Below the pieces are notes generated by a model. That model saw nothing but the letters and a program-made list of their open reading frames with translations. It was not told where the DNA came from and searched no databases. A stretch of DNA of 64,000 nucleotides. It comes from Apostichopus japonicus (lineage: Eukaryota; Echinodermata; Holothuroidea; Aspidochirotida; Stichopodidae). Of this stretch, positions 8,300 to 22,400 are shown in pieces. Every line of letters starts with the position of its first letter. The first letter of the stretch is position 1. Both the position numbers and the translations under genes were made by a program. The stretch covers positions 19,600,876-19,664,875 of the forward strand of contig NC_092567.1 of NCBI RefSeq assembly GCF_037975245.1. Reading direction: 5' to 3'.

Positions 8300-11200
8300 A
8301 CAATGCCTTACTACGTGCATATGTTGACAAATGTTGACAAACACAGAATTTGTGGGAAACTATAAAACCTTGCGAGATATTTGACCTATCGAACACAACT
8401 AAGTAAATGAGATGTTGGGGAGAAGTATTCCATATCGTAGAAATACAATACCCGAGAATACAACAAGATGGATTGAAGACTTAGGAATGGAAAAATAAAA
8501 CCCCATAACATTGACAAGCTTCAAAATTTTATTTTACTAGTATTTTTGTGCAAGAGTTCTCAGAGAGATTTTTCAAAGGGCACACATAGCAAACAAAGGG
8601 AACATAATAAAAAATAACTTAATAAATAACGATAAACGACAAGGCTCAAAAGCTAACATTATTTGACTTGGAATTAAATGGCTTGAATCAGGTTGATATT
8701 TCATCAGCCACTCTCTTCAAGAAATAAGCACAACTGAAATCTATCTATGCAAGAGACATTCTCACATCTGTCAGAGGGGTAAATTAAACAGGACTAGCTC
8801 CGAAACCTTTTATTTTAACCTTTAATAGAACAATTGCATTTACTTCAAGTGGCCTACACATCATCTTAAAGCATATCCTTTCCATTACTGAGATTATACC
8901 AGTTTTGATCTAGCATGAAAAAAACTGACACATCAGCATGTCTGAAATACGGTTACAGTAATTCTTTGCTTGCAAAGTGGGCCACATTGTCCTTTAACCT
9001 TGACCGTATTATCGAAAGGACATAAACACATAACACACACTTTAATGTTACTGTTAGTAACTGTTGCTACCATGTATAGTGCCATTATACACACATTTTC
9101 CTGTGAAGAATGTTGGGCTAATATCTGGCATATAAGAGCAATTTTTTTTTTTACAAATATAATCTGTTTTCAAAACAGTCACATATAAGTTATTCTCACT
9201 TGCTGTGTGCAATTTTTTAAATATTTTCTTTTGTAGTTTGCATCTCGTTAAAACAGTCATATTTTCTACCGGCATGAAAGTGCTTAAGCAAGTCGAGACA
9301 ATTTGGTTTGCAGGCCGGAAGATATTTTTTTATTTTTAGCAATATTTATGCGACTATATGGCTGTTGACCAGGATATAGTCGACCCTCCTCTGAAACCAC
9401 AAAGAATTTCAACTAATACAACTTGAAGTATTTCATAATTGTTTAGTGTCTGTGGGTGGGTTTTAACACTTTCACCAAAGACTTGCCTTATATTCATATA
9501 TTCACCCCTTTTTTTTCCAAAATATTTTTCTTTTTGCTTACTACAAGCTCACTTCTTACTTTATTCTACAAAACTTTTAAATTTGAGACAAATTGATAGA
9601 AAAGACAAGGAAAAGGAAAGAAAGAAAAGATAGGAATCATTTACAGAATCCTGAACCTGTGATAAATAAATATGTCAAAAGGATGAATGTGTGAACAATT
9701 AAACGTAGAATATTACCGAAAGTCTTTTTTTCCTTCTTTCTTAATGAAATAATCTGACAAATGAATTAATTATAGACCTGTATCAGAAAATCCCTATTGC
9801 ACACTTTGCAGAAAGCATATTTGTGAATAACCAAGAAGAATTAATTTGTCAGGGTTGTGCTGCAGAAAATCATATTGCAAGTGGTTTATATAGTTCCAAT
9901 ATCAACAAAAAATTAAAAATAGCCTGTGCCTTCGTTTTTAGTTAGGCACTATAGCCTGTGCCTTTTGGTCAGTGAAGGAAATGATTTTGTACCGCAATGA
10001 GAAAGGTATCACGTTCGTTAACCATTAATTCCGATGTGGCATGGCTTAATGTTAAACCTTGAGTGTGTTTAATATTGCTAGAATATATTTTGCCCTTAGA
10101 ATCGAAACGGAAAGCTTCTGTCCTAACAGTCAGACTATGCTTGCATAAAAGGAATTAGTAAACAATTCAAGTCCACTTCTCCATTAAGTAAAGTTATCCC
10201 TACATTTGTGCACTTAATGGAAACTACATCTTGTTAACTCGTTAAAATCATGGTCATTACATTGATCTTAAGTAAAGTATGTACTGTGCTTTATCACACC
10301 GGTACGAAAAGATATAATGAAAGTGCCAATCATATAATTTTCAGAGCTGGTTATACAGTAACAAATTGTTACCTTGTGGACACACTTTACTGACCATGTG
10401 AGGGTATCTTTTATTTTTTTATATAAATCTCTCTCACTATTTCCTATATGTTAAAAGTCTCTGCATAGCAGTTTTTATTGTTATATGTCATAACTCTATG
10501 AAATAGAACATTGCATGATACACAAAGAGATTTTTTTTTGGGGGGGGGGAGGGGGCAAATCGTCCTTATCATTGCACAAATGAGGTTTAAGACTACTTCA
10601 GTAATTACTTTGTATGAAGCTGGACTATCTAAGTAATGAAGTTTGTCAAACAATATGTAAACAACCAAGATACTTGATTAATTTGTACCCCACATGCCAG
10701 CACCTATCGACAACTTATTCAACCGAAATTAATTTTTAATTGTCTAGAACTATTTCAAGAATAAAATATATGATGAAAGTGTTATTATCGTAAATGAATG
10801 AGGAAACCTGGCATGAAGATGCTACGTACATGAATGTATGAGGTGACACTTATGTAGAACCCTTCAATGAAATGATATATTTGGTGCTAAAATCGGTGAA
10901 ATTTGAAACCAGTTTTGAGATAATAAGAATGAACCAATGAAAACGACCTGAAAAGGATACAAAATGGACCGAGAAAAACATTGCACTTTATTGAATGAAA
11001 AAAAACGGATATTGTTGAAGTAGATGACGTAGATGAATAAATATATGTTTTCTAATCAGAGAAGTCTTTTGAAAATATTTATATAACAACATTTTTTTTA
11101 TTCACTATGTTAGAGAATCAGTCAGAACTATTTTTCTGAACGTAATTGTTGTGTTTAATAAGTAAATAAAGCAAATCAATTTCTGTTGTCATTTAAAGAC

Positions 11201-12200
11201 AGATACCTGAATATACAAAGAAAATTGTTAAATTAACATAAAATTTAAACTTTTATTATCTAAAAAAAAAAAATTCTTAAAGAGACCTCCTAAACTCTTT
11301 GGAACTAGACCGTTCATGTTCTGCAAATGTGAAGAGTTAATGGAAGTTTAACAATGTTAATCGTTATTTGCACAATTTTTTGTTGGGGGGGGAGGGGTGG
11401 GTTACTTAGGTTTTTATATTGTCATGCTGCAAAGTGAGAAAATTCTTTCACCCTCTGTAAACCTTTCCGAGTGGACAACATCTTTAATCACCGCGAGGAG
11501 GCTAAATATGAAATAAAATAACTCAGCAGTTATCAACAAGTAATTGTAGCCAAGATCACATGACCACTTTGAGATGGGCAAAAATTGTATTTTTAATATG
11601 AAGGCTTTTGTTTCAAAGATGTACATGCAGCGATTGTGCTGTAGTTAATATTAGACATCCCTAATACACATCCTAATATTAAGTATTTTTTCATAAAGTA
11701 AATAACAATATCAGCAGTAAGAATAAATAAGATGGGATTAGTATTGATATCTTTAGTATACTATAATATCTTCAAATTTGACCTCTAACTAATCGCTGGA
11801 ATTATATGTTTCCTTTATGTACTTCTTATCCTATTTATAAATTTATATTTATACTGGAATAAATTTATAAAAAAGAAGAAGAAAAAATAGTGAAAAATAC
11901 ACAGTATGTGAGTTTAACTTTGTGCCATGTTTGTAGGCCTATCTAGTACTGAAAAACGAGGGAATGATTATGTCTTAACGTATTCTTACTTTGTTTTCGT
12001 TTCCGCTAGCCTTGGAAGCAGATCCTACTACGATCCAAACGTCATGCGTTCAAACTTTGATATATTTAGCCTAAACAGGCTTTTTGCAGTAGATGAGCAC
12101 TTTTTTACGCTCTCCAAATGTTCATTAGAACGGAATGTTGGGTCTCACGATGGCAAGAGTCATATGATACTTATAACTTGTCTGCGGGTTACAGGTTGGT
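8300..12200. other. Gene-poor intergenic stretch
   Basis: Very AT-rich DNA with A, T and G homopolymers (9140, 10530, 11090, 11380). No frame here shows a known domain or plausible splice structure. Part of 11.9-13.2 kb could be MADD 3'UTR if the distal poly(A) signal is used. Confidence 0.4.
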
Positions 12201-12206
12201 TTTATT
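12201..12206 (-). promoter_or_regulatory. Distal candidate poly(A) signal for MADD
   Basis: AATAAA on the minus strand about 1.0 kb past the MADD stop codon. Use of this site would give a roughly 1 kb 3'UTR covering the 12.5-12.9 kb open frame on the other strand. Confidence 0.35.
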
Positions 12207-13175
12207 AATGAAAGCTGAACAGTTAACCCATAGCAAGGAAACATCTGCAGATTAATGTATTTCATTGCTTTCATTATAAATGACCATATTTTTCAAGAAA
12301 TCCATGGACATGACATTGACCCCCCTCCCCTCCCCACACATAATGACATCAATGGGATAGAATTATAAGTGTCTGTTTAGTGTTTTGGCGGTACTAAGTT
12401 TTCAAAGAAGTTTGTTGTTAAATGCCAAATTTTAGAACACCTCAACACACCAATCAAACATTTTTGTATTTTGAGATAAAAATTAAATTGCCAGAAAATT
12501 TGCTGGTAAATGGAAGTCTCCCATTATTTTATCAGGAAGGAGCTAATTGTAAGAAAAAATAATTGTTTACCACAGGAATTTCATGCTATGAAATTATTAA
12601 AAGATTTGGATTGCCTCTACAGTATGCTCGTTATTGTAAACAATCAAATCTTATATTCCAGCTGTCCATATGAACGAAAGGCAATCCATCCATCTGTCCA
12701 GCCGTCCAATTCATCCCTTATATCTTCTTTCGGGAGTTATCATGGGATGGAAGGCCGTACAGGTAAACTTGAAATTATTCAAGACAGCCTTTTTCACAAA
12801 AATGGGGGCATATTCCCGGGACATTATGATAATCCATTGATGGTACGATGGAATCGAGAGACTGTCCCCGGGAACTGGGGATGTCCGATCAACATAAACT
12901 TACCACTCTAGCAGACTTGCAATAGAACTACAAGAACATTTATGGTGTGAGTATAAACTTACAACTCACACCTCTTGCTGTGAGTTTTGAGCACCAAACC
13001 CTTGACATGAGTAGTACTCACTCTCTCCCTAGCTTCTACACTAGATGTAATGAAATGCCCGGCGAGTGCACAAGCAACACTGCTTCAACACAGCAAGTCA
13101 GGTAGTTAGTTAACTTTTTGATAATTGACGATTATACCTCCACGAAAACAGTTACGTTAAGACCGATCTTTGCGC

Positions 13176-13181
13176 TTTATT
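13176..13181 (-). promoter_or_regulatory. Proximal candidate poly(A) signal for MADD
   Basis: AATAAA on the minus strand only 48 nt past the stop codon at 13229. It would give a very short 3'UTR. The choice between this and the distal signal needs transcript data. Confidence 0.4.
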
Positions 13182-13228
13182 AGGTCACAGGATCGTGAAG
13201 ATCCACGACCCAGATGGCCTTTCATCCT

Positions 13229-13410
13229 TCACGGCGTGGTCATGAACTCTCGTCTCCTCCCGGCCATTCTTGCCTCCATCTCCTTGCGCGTGTTCCCTTC
13301 GGAGTTTTTCGCGGTTGCGATGTAAGAGAAGACGCAGAGCATTGCATATCCTATCTCATGGGCCATGTTGGACTGAAACTTGTGCCTGACGTTACCTTTG
13401 CTCTGTTGAT
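13229..13410 (-). CDS. MADD: MADD exon 22 (terminal)
   Basis: The acceptor TTCTCAG precedes the exon. It completes the Asn codon split from exon 21 and encodes residues to the stop, including the conserved [19 protein letters not shown] segment. This matches the MAHEICYSVLCLFSYVAA region that ends vertebrate MADD. The tail after it is basic and lineage-specific, ending in MTTP and TGA at 13229-13231. Confidence 0.93.
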
Positions 13411-16400
13411 CTGAGAATGAAAGCAGGGGAGAATATTAATGAGATGAAAAGGTACACGGTTTATAGTGCCAGTTGGAGAGCTTGTGACATTTGACATCCC
13501 AGTCAAAAATATTCCCAGCTGAAGCCTGGATCAATACATTGAATATTTAAAATCACAACACAACACAGAATAAACTTGGACCCTACGCGAGATATTTTCA
13601 TCAAGTTATTTGCTAAATGAGGTACTGCCAGCGAACAATTACCAACAAACACGATCGGTTATTTCAAAAGACCATCAAAATGTTGATTGTCTTCCACTAT
13701 GCAACTTTCATAATGGATTTGTTACCAATTTCCTTCAAAAATATTTCTGTAAATAAAACAAGGAAGCGTAAATAGTGTCACTTACTGAATTCAACCAGCA
13801 TAAACACATCTTTCTTTGTCTTGTATTCTTTAATGTCTTTCAGTTCAATGAAAGTCTGTTGGAAAATAGAACAAAAAAACAAAAAAAATCAATGGTTATC
13901 TCTCGTTTCTTTTCTTTCAAGTGAAAATTATTCAGTTCTGTAAATCCTGTTCTAAAACACAAAACTATTAAGTAATGAAAAATATCACAAAGCTATTACG
14001 ACATAACTTTCAGATACCTGCATTTTAGGTACAAAACTGAATGTTCCATTGAAGAAATGCTTCAGGGTAGTATTACAAACATGGATGAGAAATGCTAGTT
14101 ATATTCACATTTTTGCCGAAAAAAAATAAAAATGGATGACAATAGTGAAAAACTAACACTCGCTGATTTACAACCGATGCTCCACATTACCACAGGTTAC
14201 TCCTGAGAAAAAGTGTTGAGAATGTGTAAAAGTCAGTTGGCCTAACTTTTCGATCCTAGCAGAATCTTCTTCAAAGGCTAAAGGCTAGGATCGAATCGTC
14301 AGGCCAACTTACTTTTACACATTCTCTTACACAGCCTCTCTAGTGGATAAGCAGTTTGCCAACAGTTTTATTTTATTTTGAAAAGGTGTTGAGAGCGCAA
14401 AAAAATCTGACACTGAAATATGTGGCAAACTGTGGCAACAACTGCATGAAAATGTGTCTTAGCCACTGAAAAAAATGGGTTTGAATGACAGAATTTAACA
14501 ACTCCTCTCTTGAACGGCTGCCCATGAAGTTATTTCTCTCAAGTCTGCCACGCATATAGACACAGCGTTTCCTCGACGAGTCACACTTTTCAGAAACATT
14601 TCCACACACTTTCATGTTTCAGACCCTTATGTAGCCTACATGTGTGTCAACATGAGATTTTATGCATCTGCTTGGTTCACAAACCAGACCCTTTTAAAGG
14701 GAAAATAAAGACATCATAGGTTGTTTGTATTACTTCAGACCAAAACGCAAACCCAGAAAATCTGCATTTTTTTCTGGCTTCGGGTGCAGGAAGTACTGCA
14801 TGACACTCACATTACAAAAGACTGGCATAGGATGCAATGATAGGTCGCGAAGGTTTGTTAAAAACCATTGAGAAACAATGAAACATAAAAAACAGGAAAC
14901 TGAGAGATCTGAACTTAGTTCTGTACATCTAGAAAAAAAAACAAAAAAATAACAAGAACATTTTATTATCAACTAACTACGCAACTTGCTAGAAATCTCC
15001 AGCCAGCAAATTTAATATTATTCAAAACCCACAAAAGCATCATCAATCAATCAAGCATGATAAGCATAGAAAAGATATGAATGATATCTTAGTAAAATAA
15101 CAACATTCTGCCAGATTCTGAAAGACAAAAAAAAAGGAAAAAAATAAAAAAAAAGTGAAAAAAAAGCAAAAAAAGAAAGCAAAAAACAAACAAAAACTAT
15201 AAACATCAAGAACAACTAGGAAAAACTAAAAACAGACGAATGTCTGTCAACAGAATTCACTTGTAGTACAATAGTGGGTTTGACAAATAGCTGGAAATTT
15301 CAAGGTGCACAAAACAATTAAGGAGATCATGCTAACTTTGTGAGGAGACCTCATACACTCAAATTTTGGTAGCAAAATGAAAAAAAAAGAAAAAAGTTCA
15401 GGTTCATCTTTGAAAAAAAAAAAAAAAAAAACATAGTCAAGAACTAGGGTCACAGAGGGAAGAGAGATTTTGTCAGTAAAAAAAAAAGGTTGGGGGAAGG
15501 GGGGGTGGGGGTAAATGGAGAGTGGGGGGTTAAATCTCAGAATGTTTTTTTTTTTTTCTCGGTCAAATAACGGCTGTTAAATATAAACAACAGAATGAAA
15601 GAAGTTCAGTTGTAGGCACAATATGTCAGCAAGCAAATGGATCAAAAGCCACAAAATCTATGCAAGTACCTCAGAGTCCTTTGGATGACATGGTCATAAC
15701 ATGATGCAACGATGAGAAAGAGAAAGAATAGAGATGTTAAGCTCTTTGAGACGACGACAGATCTCCCGAGATGGTTACCCAAAGAGGATAGATAATGTTA
15801 TGCGAAAAACAGCCCAGGCTGTTTTAAATAAATGAATATCTTGGAATTTATAAAAAAACTTCTGAAGAAAGGGGTTTTTGAGGTCAACAAAGCCGGTACG
15901 TTTTATGTTTATGTTATGTTTTTGTGTTTCCTACGTATCTTTCTTCATGTCCACAGCTGTAATTAAAGCTAAGTTAAACTAGGGAATAGAGTTTCATGGA
16001 CAAATTTCTTTAAATGCAGTATATCCGATCAAATAAAACAAAAAATGTTTCTTTAACTCCCTGTTTTCAGCTATGTCAAAACAAAACCCGTCCTTTTAAA
16101 TTTTACTTGTTTCGGGTTTGTCAGTGCACATTTTATTTTGAATCGATATTTCAAATTAAACACAGCCTGTACATAATATTAATGGTGAACTTTTGTCACA
16201 TCAATTTCAATATTTAAAGGTATTTTAAACCAAGCTGATACTTAAGTCGATCCATAACTACTTTGCAACAGATGATTTAAAATGTAGCCTTTCAAGTTTC
16301 TTCGCTATCTAATTTACATCTTGTTTCAAGAACAGCGATGTTGGGCAAGGATCCAGGGTGTGTGGGGTAGGGGGGCAGTTGGTGTGGCACCTTATATCCC

Positions 16401-19400
16401 CTTTCAACACCCTACAAAACAATTAACTTAACTTGGTTAGCACAATTTTGCATGAAGATTTAATAAATAGACCTAATTCATGGCTTAAAATGCCTCAGAA
16501 TGCAGAATGCACCATGTCACAACAAAAATTTTAATTTTATGAAGGGGATCCCCCACCTCCCCCTCCCCACTACATGTTGTCATCTTCAATGGGCCATCCC
16601 CCTCCTTTTAGAATCCTGGATCAGCCCCTGTACACAGCACCATAAAATGTGTACTTCTGATTATGCCTGCTACTAATAGTTAATTTAAGACCGATCTCCT
16701 GTATCAATTTCATGGACGCAAATCTTCCAAAATCAAGAAAGAACGACTCGAATAGCTAAGCCAGACTTTCAAAGTAATGGTGGATGACGAAAATTCTAAA
16801 AAAATGAAAATTAAAACCTGCTGTTTGCTTGAGAGCTGAGTGGATGAACTACCTGAAACTGTTTTTCATGAAGCTTTATTTCATAAAGAAAAAAAAAACG
16901 GTCAGACGGCTAGATCTATTACACCACAAGAACTCACGCACAGGACTTTTGGATTTCTTTTTTTTTTAAAGTAATCATTAACTTCGATGCAACAACTATC
17001 CGTTCTAAAAAGAGACCCTCACAAAGTTAAGCATTTTGCAGGCAAAAAAAAAACCTTCAATAAAATTACAGCCAAGCAAACATAATATGCAATCCCATGA
17101 TGCTTTGCACTAGACTTTGAGTAGTGAGACTGAAAGTATGATCAAGCAAAGCAGGCGTTGGAACTAATGAAACCCATAAAAAAAAAAAAAAAATCTAACG
17201 AAGAAAAAGTGATAAAAGCATTCCAAAACAATGAGAAAGAGTAGGAAAGATATGATAGAGCAGATAACTGATAAAATATCCTGAAAACATATGAGAAGTG
17301 AAGAAGATAAGAAAACATACAATATGTGGTTGAACGATATTAACAACCACCTGCCACCCCCTCCCTCCAAACCGCCACCCTTGAATTCAAAATGCGGTTG
17401 AACGTTATTAAAAATCCCAGCCATCTCCTCCCCCAAACCGCCACCCTTGATTTCAAACTGTGGTTGAACTTTATTAACAACCCCCAGCCACCCCCTCCCT
17501 CCAAACTGCCACCCTTGATTTTAAAATGCGGTTAAACATTATTAACAACCCCCAGCCATCCCCTCCCTCCAAACCGCCACCCTTGATTTCAAAATGTGTT
17601 TGAACGTTATTAACAACCCCAGCCACCCCCTCCCCCAAACCGCCACCCTTGATTTCAAAATGTGGTTGAACATTATTAACAAACCCCAGCTTCCTCCTCC
17701 CCCAAATCGACACCCTTGATTCAAAATGCAGTTGAACGTTATTAACAACCCCCAGTCAACACCTCCCCCAAACCACCACCCTTGATTTCAAAATGTGGCT
17801 GAACTTTATTAACAACCCCAGCCAACCCCTCCCCCAAACCGCCACCCTTGATTCAAAATGTGGTTGAACGTTATTAACAACCCCAGCCACCCCCTCCCCC
17901 AAACAGTCACTCTTGATTTCAAAATGTGGTTGAACGTTATTAACAACCCCCAGCCACCTCCTCCCCCAAACCGCCACCCTTGATTTCAAAATGCGGCTGA
18001 ACGTTTTTAACAACCCCAGCCACCTCCTCCCCCAAACTGCCACCCTTGATTTTAATGCAATTTTATTTCAGTTAACACATTTCAAGGTCAAAAAACATAA
18101 TTCCCAGATGTATCCAATAAAGCTGTCAAATCTCATATTAATTTTCAGAGGGTCAAAGGTCACAACCTAAAGCTTCAAAACAGTCAAAAGGTTACTTTTT
18201 CAGATATATCCTCAGTTATGGAAAACTTGGAAAGATGTCTTCTTTTTATTTCAAGTAATTCTTGAACCTGACAAATTTGCAATGTAATTTTATTAGAAAA
18301 CTTACCAGGTATCTCATGACAGATACGTCAAATAATTTCATTTGTCAATGTCTTGAATCCAATTCCATTCCATCCGATAAAATGGAATGAACAATTTTGG
18401 AATTCGTTAAGCAATACTGAAATATCTCACGCATTTAGCAAGGAAGTTTGGAGACAGTAAACTGACAAATTCTAAATCTAGCTGACTTATTACCTTACTG
18501 AAACTTAACAGAATATGACATCAAAGAGACAACATCCAGAGTAAAAACAAAGGCTTACCTTTGATTGTGGAAACTTGAGGCCAACACCCTCCATTGTCAC
18601 TTGAAGTAACCCTCCCTCACCCGTTCTCATATCCTGAATTGGAAATTCTCCTCCAAGATCTGGTTCTAAAATGATAAATATAGTAAAAAAAAAGAAGATT
18701 TCTGCAATGAGGAACTTACAGGAATATCCCAGTGGCAGAAGATGTGACACTTGCATCCAAATTCTTGCGACAGTACACTGCATGGGTGGGTATATAATTT
18801 AAAGAAACCCGCCCACCCCCCTCCTCCCCTCCATCAGCTAAAATGAAGGGTGTACCAATCTATAGGATTATGTATGCAGACAATGTGATGCATCTCTATG
18901 GAGAAGAAATTCTTCCACACTGTTATACATGTAACATCCCATCTTAATATGTTGTCCCTAATTCAGCATATGGTTGATTGAATGTACACTATATTTTGAT
19001 CGGCTTCACCTCGATTTTCCCAGTAGTGGACGGTCAGCAGGTGGTCGCTAAATGTTATAAAGGTTCTCAAAAGCATTACTTTCCTAGGATAATCTTCTTG
19101 TTTAGTTTTCACTTGAAACCTGATACATTTGGAATTTTTACTTAAGCTGTCACGGTTCTCTTAAAGTTTTGAATTTCATCGACATGAAAGTTATTTTGTA
19201 GAAATTATATTACTTTCCTCTTTAAAAGAAGTGAGTTAAATGTTATAGGATAAAACAATGACAGTTTTAGCTGATTTGACTACGATGACATCATTCACTC
19301 TTCTGTTGCCAGATGCATTCACAACAAAATTAACTATCAATCAAATTTGAAAAAAATTCCAATCTTCACCACATAAAATGCTTTGAAGATATGGTTTGCA

Positions 19401-22400
19401 GCCTAAAGATGCTGGAGTTTTCCTGCATTTTTTATTAAGCAAACAAATTCAGCCACCGGGATATCCTTTCACCATTTCTGGTAAAAACTGGATCCCTATT
19501 GGCTGGATTTGCCGCCTGGAATCTCCAAACTTCATAATTATAAGATAATGTAGTACATGCATCTTTTGCTTAGTCAGTAGTCCATGACTGGAGATCTCTC
19601 TCCATGAGGACTCGGCCACAAACCACCCCCCCCCCCCACCTCAGAATTGCTACTCAGAGAACATGAAGTTAGCTTGCTTCATAAAACTAGCTAAATGTTC
19701 TGATGTCCTGTGACCCCCCCCCCCCGAAAATATGTTTGGCAAACCCCTTTGTGTCACCGCTCTATAAAAGTCAATATTTTTGTTAATGCAAAGAGACAGC
19801 TAGAGCGAAACATGATACAGAAATGTTGGAGAGAATTAAATGTTGGTGGGCACACTGTGATATCCATTAGAATCGCAAGCAATTTTACGGTATAGAAAAT
19901 GAATTATCCTTTGGAAGATTATGTTATTACAAGTTTTTTTGTCCTTCCCTCCTTCCTTGTTTCGGTTTCTCTTGCTTGTTGTCTTGATGGTCACTATTTA
20001 GTTCCTGGTGGCACCAATTATTTCAGGTCTACATTTCCAAAATGTTCCACTAAAATTGACCATACACTTTATAGTGTCACTTCAATTAAATCATCTACAA
20101 TAGACCGGATCACATTGACTGGATCAGTCTCGTACCATTCAAGAAACACAGTCCACCAATGATCAAATAACATTACAAGTCTGAATTCCAGAAATGTCAT
20201 ACTACGGGTAGAATCAGAGCGTGCGAATCGCGGGCGACACTCACTCACTTCAATGACTTGGTGTGACTTGGCACTACAAATCATGGGCAAGTTACATGGG
20301 AGTGACAACAACATCTAACAAGAGCCCAAGGGACTATGGTTCTTTGCTTGTAAGTAATATTTACAAGGGAGCAGCACTGTCCTAAAATTGTTATGTGGTC
20401 CGATGTATCAATATCACAAATCAATATCAATATCACAAAATATCACAAATCAACCGTTGGTCCTTTTGAGAACCTGTTGAGGACCAGGTGTCTGATATGA
20501 GCAAGAATTGGCTTTTTTTCACATAACTCACAGAATCATCCTAACTGTGCTTATTAAGAATTTTAACAAAACCAAACCAAACCAAACCTTGATCTCTAAT
20601 AACTTTGCACACAAAGGTTACAGAGGAGTCAACCTATGGACAATTTATATCGGAATATGGCCACGAAAATTCAAATAATCAACTTGAAAGAAACTAATAC
20701 AGGTCACTGGAGGTCAACATGAGGTCAAAGGTCACCTAGATGTGGGTCGACTAATGGATTAACAATAGCATAACTCCCAACCTTGAGGGACATTTTGTTC
20801 TCAAGTTATTGCAAAAATACTAGTGTTTGACCCCTAATTAACATTTGTTGACCTTGGATCACATGACCGTTATGTTTGGAAACGATCCCATACCCCATTC
20901 ACAATTACTCCCAAAATATCAACCATGTTGGACAAATAATTTGCAATTCACTGTTACTTACCGTTACCAATTCCATTCTTCTGTCTGTTTGCAGCCTTCT
21001 CCATAGTCTCTTTAATACAGTGGTACAACTCCTTACACTGAAACAGGAGATCAAAAATAACAGGTCAAAAATAATAGATCAAAATAACAGGAGATTAACA
21101 ATAACAGGAGATCAAACTAACAGGAGATCAAACATAACAGGAGATAAAAATAACAGGAAATCAAAAATAACAGGAGATTTAACAATAACAAGAAATCAAC
21201 CTAACAGGAAATCAAAAATGACAGGAGATAAAAATAACAAGAAATCAAAAATAACCGGAGATCAAATTTAGCAGGAGATCAAAAATAACAGGAGATCAAA
21301 AATAACAGTGTCATCCATTTTTGTCGAAAATGATCCACCATATAAGGAAGCCGCGGGCAACTTTGTAAAAAGTAAATTGCAACATAATGAGAAGTGATCT
21401 GATCAAAAACTCAATAATTACGGACAAATTATTATCACGACAACATATCTTTCCCGCTCTAGTTGAGTTTTGATAACTTTTGATAACTTCTGGGTTAGTT
21501 TTGTGGTTCTGATCGAATTACTGACATGTACTGATCTTAACACAACAGTTGTTGACAGAGTCTGATCCAGCAAAGCAAAGTTTCAAAAAACTACACTAAA
21601 AAACTAAATTAATGATTTTCAAGTTGGTTACATCACTTTTTACATTAATGACAACATGACATACTGTACTCCTAGGTTGGCTGTTAAGAACAGCAGATGT
21701 ACCCATCATAACATAATCTATAATATATCGAAATAATATAATGTATAGTATATCGGAATAATATAATGTATAATCTCTCCGAATAGTATAATGTATAATA
21801 TATCGGATTGGAAGGCATCTATTGTTTACAAAGCCAAACAGTGACACAAACACTTGGTTTAAAAGGCAAATGGCTTAACTTACAATTCACGTGTGGTGGC
21901 TATCTAATGTATATTTACAGCTCTTTTTGGAATTGTTTACAAGTTGGAAGACCATTTCACAGATGGGAAACCATGGATATCTTATGGATGAACAACCAAA
22001 GGTACCTGAGCCAACCAGGGCTCCAAACCCCTTCCCCTCCCCCCACGTGCTAGGTTTCGTTACTCCTTATAATCGTGATGAAACATTTGCAAAGTTTCAT
22101 GGTTACGTTCAAACATTTTCAGTTTTATATCTCACCTTTTTGGTATAAAACTTATCTAATCTGGTAGAATTCTTCCCCTTCCGACTCAAGCAAAGGACCT
22201 TGGTCTTTGGACAGAAGGACATGTTGATGAGCCGTTCGTACCAACACCTATCGCAGACTGCCCCGTTGCCACTCCTGATGATGATGCAATCGTCACAAAC
22301 CTGCCAAATGGGTAAAGAACAGCCGGTTGTGGTAAATATCATCCGGAAGTGAAAAAAATACTACTGAGAAGAAAGTACTTTTCACAGGATTTTGTGAAAA

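Larger units (their letters stand above)
13856..18558 (-). other. MADD: MADD intron 20 (4.7 kb)
   Basis: Holds the 40 bp-arm inverted repeat at 14221-14323, A-rich low-complexity DNA at 15120-15200, G-runs at 15485-15535, a probable hAT-like remnant at 16341-16630 and the 67 bp minisatellite at 17338-18055. No further coding exon recognised. Confidence 0.8.

Noticed and set aside
12510-12911. 133-codon plus-strand frame
   Set aside because: No domain or conserved motif seen. It lies antisense to a possible MADD 3'UTR and its composition is like the surrounding DNA.
17474-18043. Repeat-peptide frames with VAVWG motifs
   Set aside because: They are translations of the 67 bp minisatellite in several frames, not a gene.
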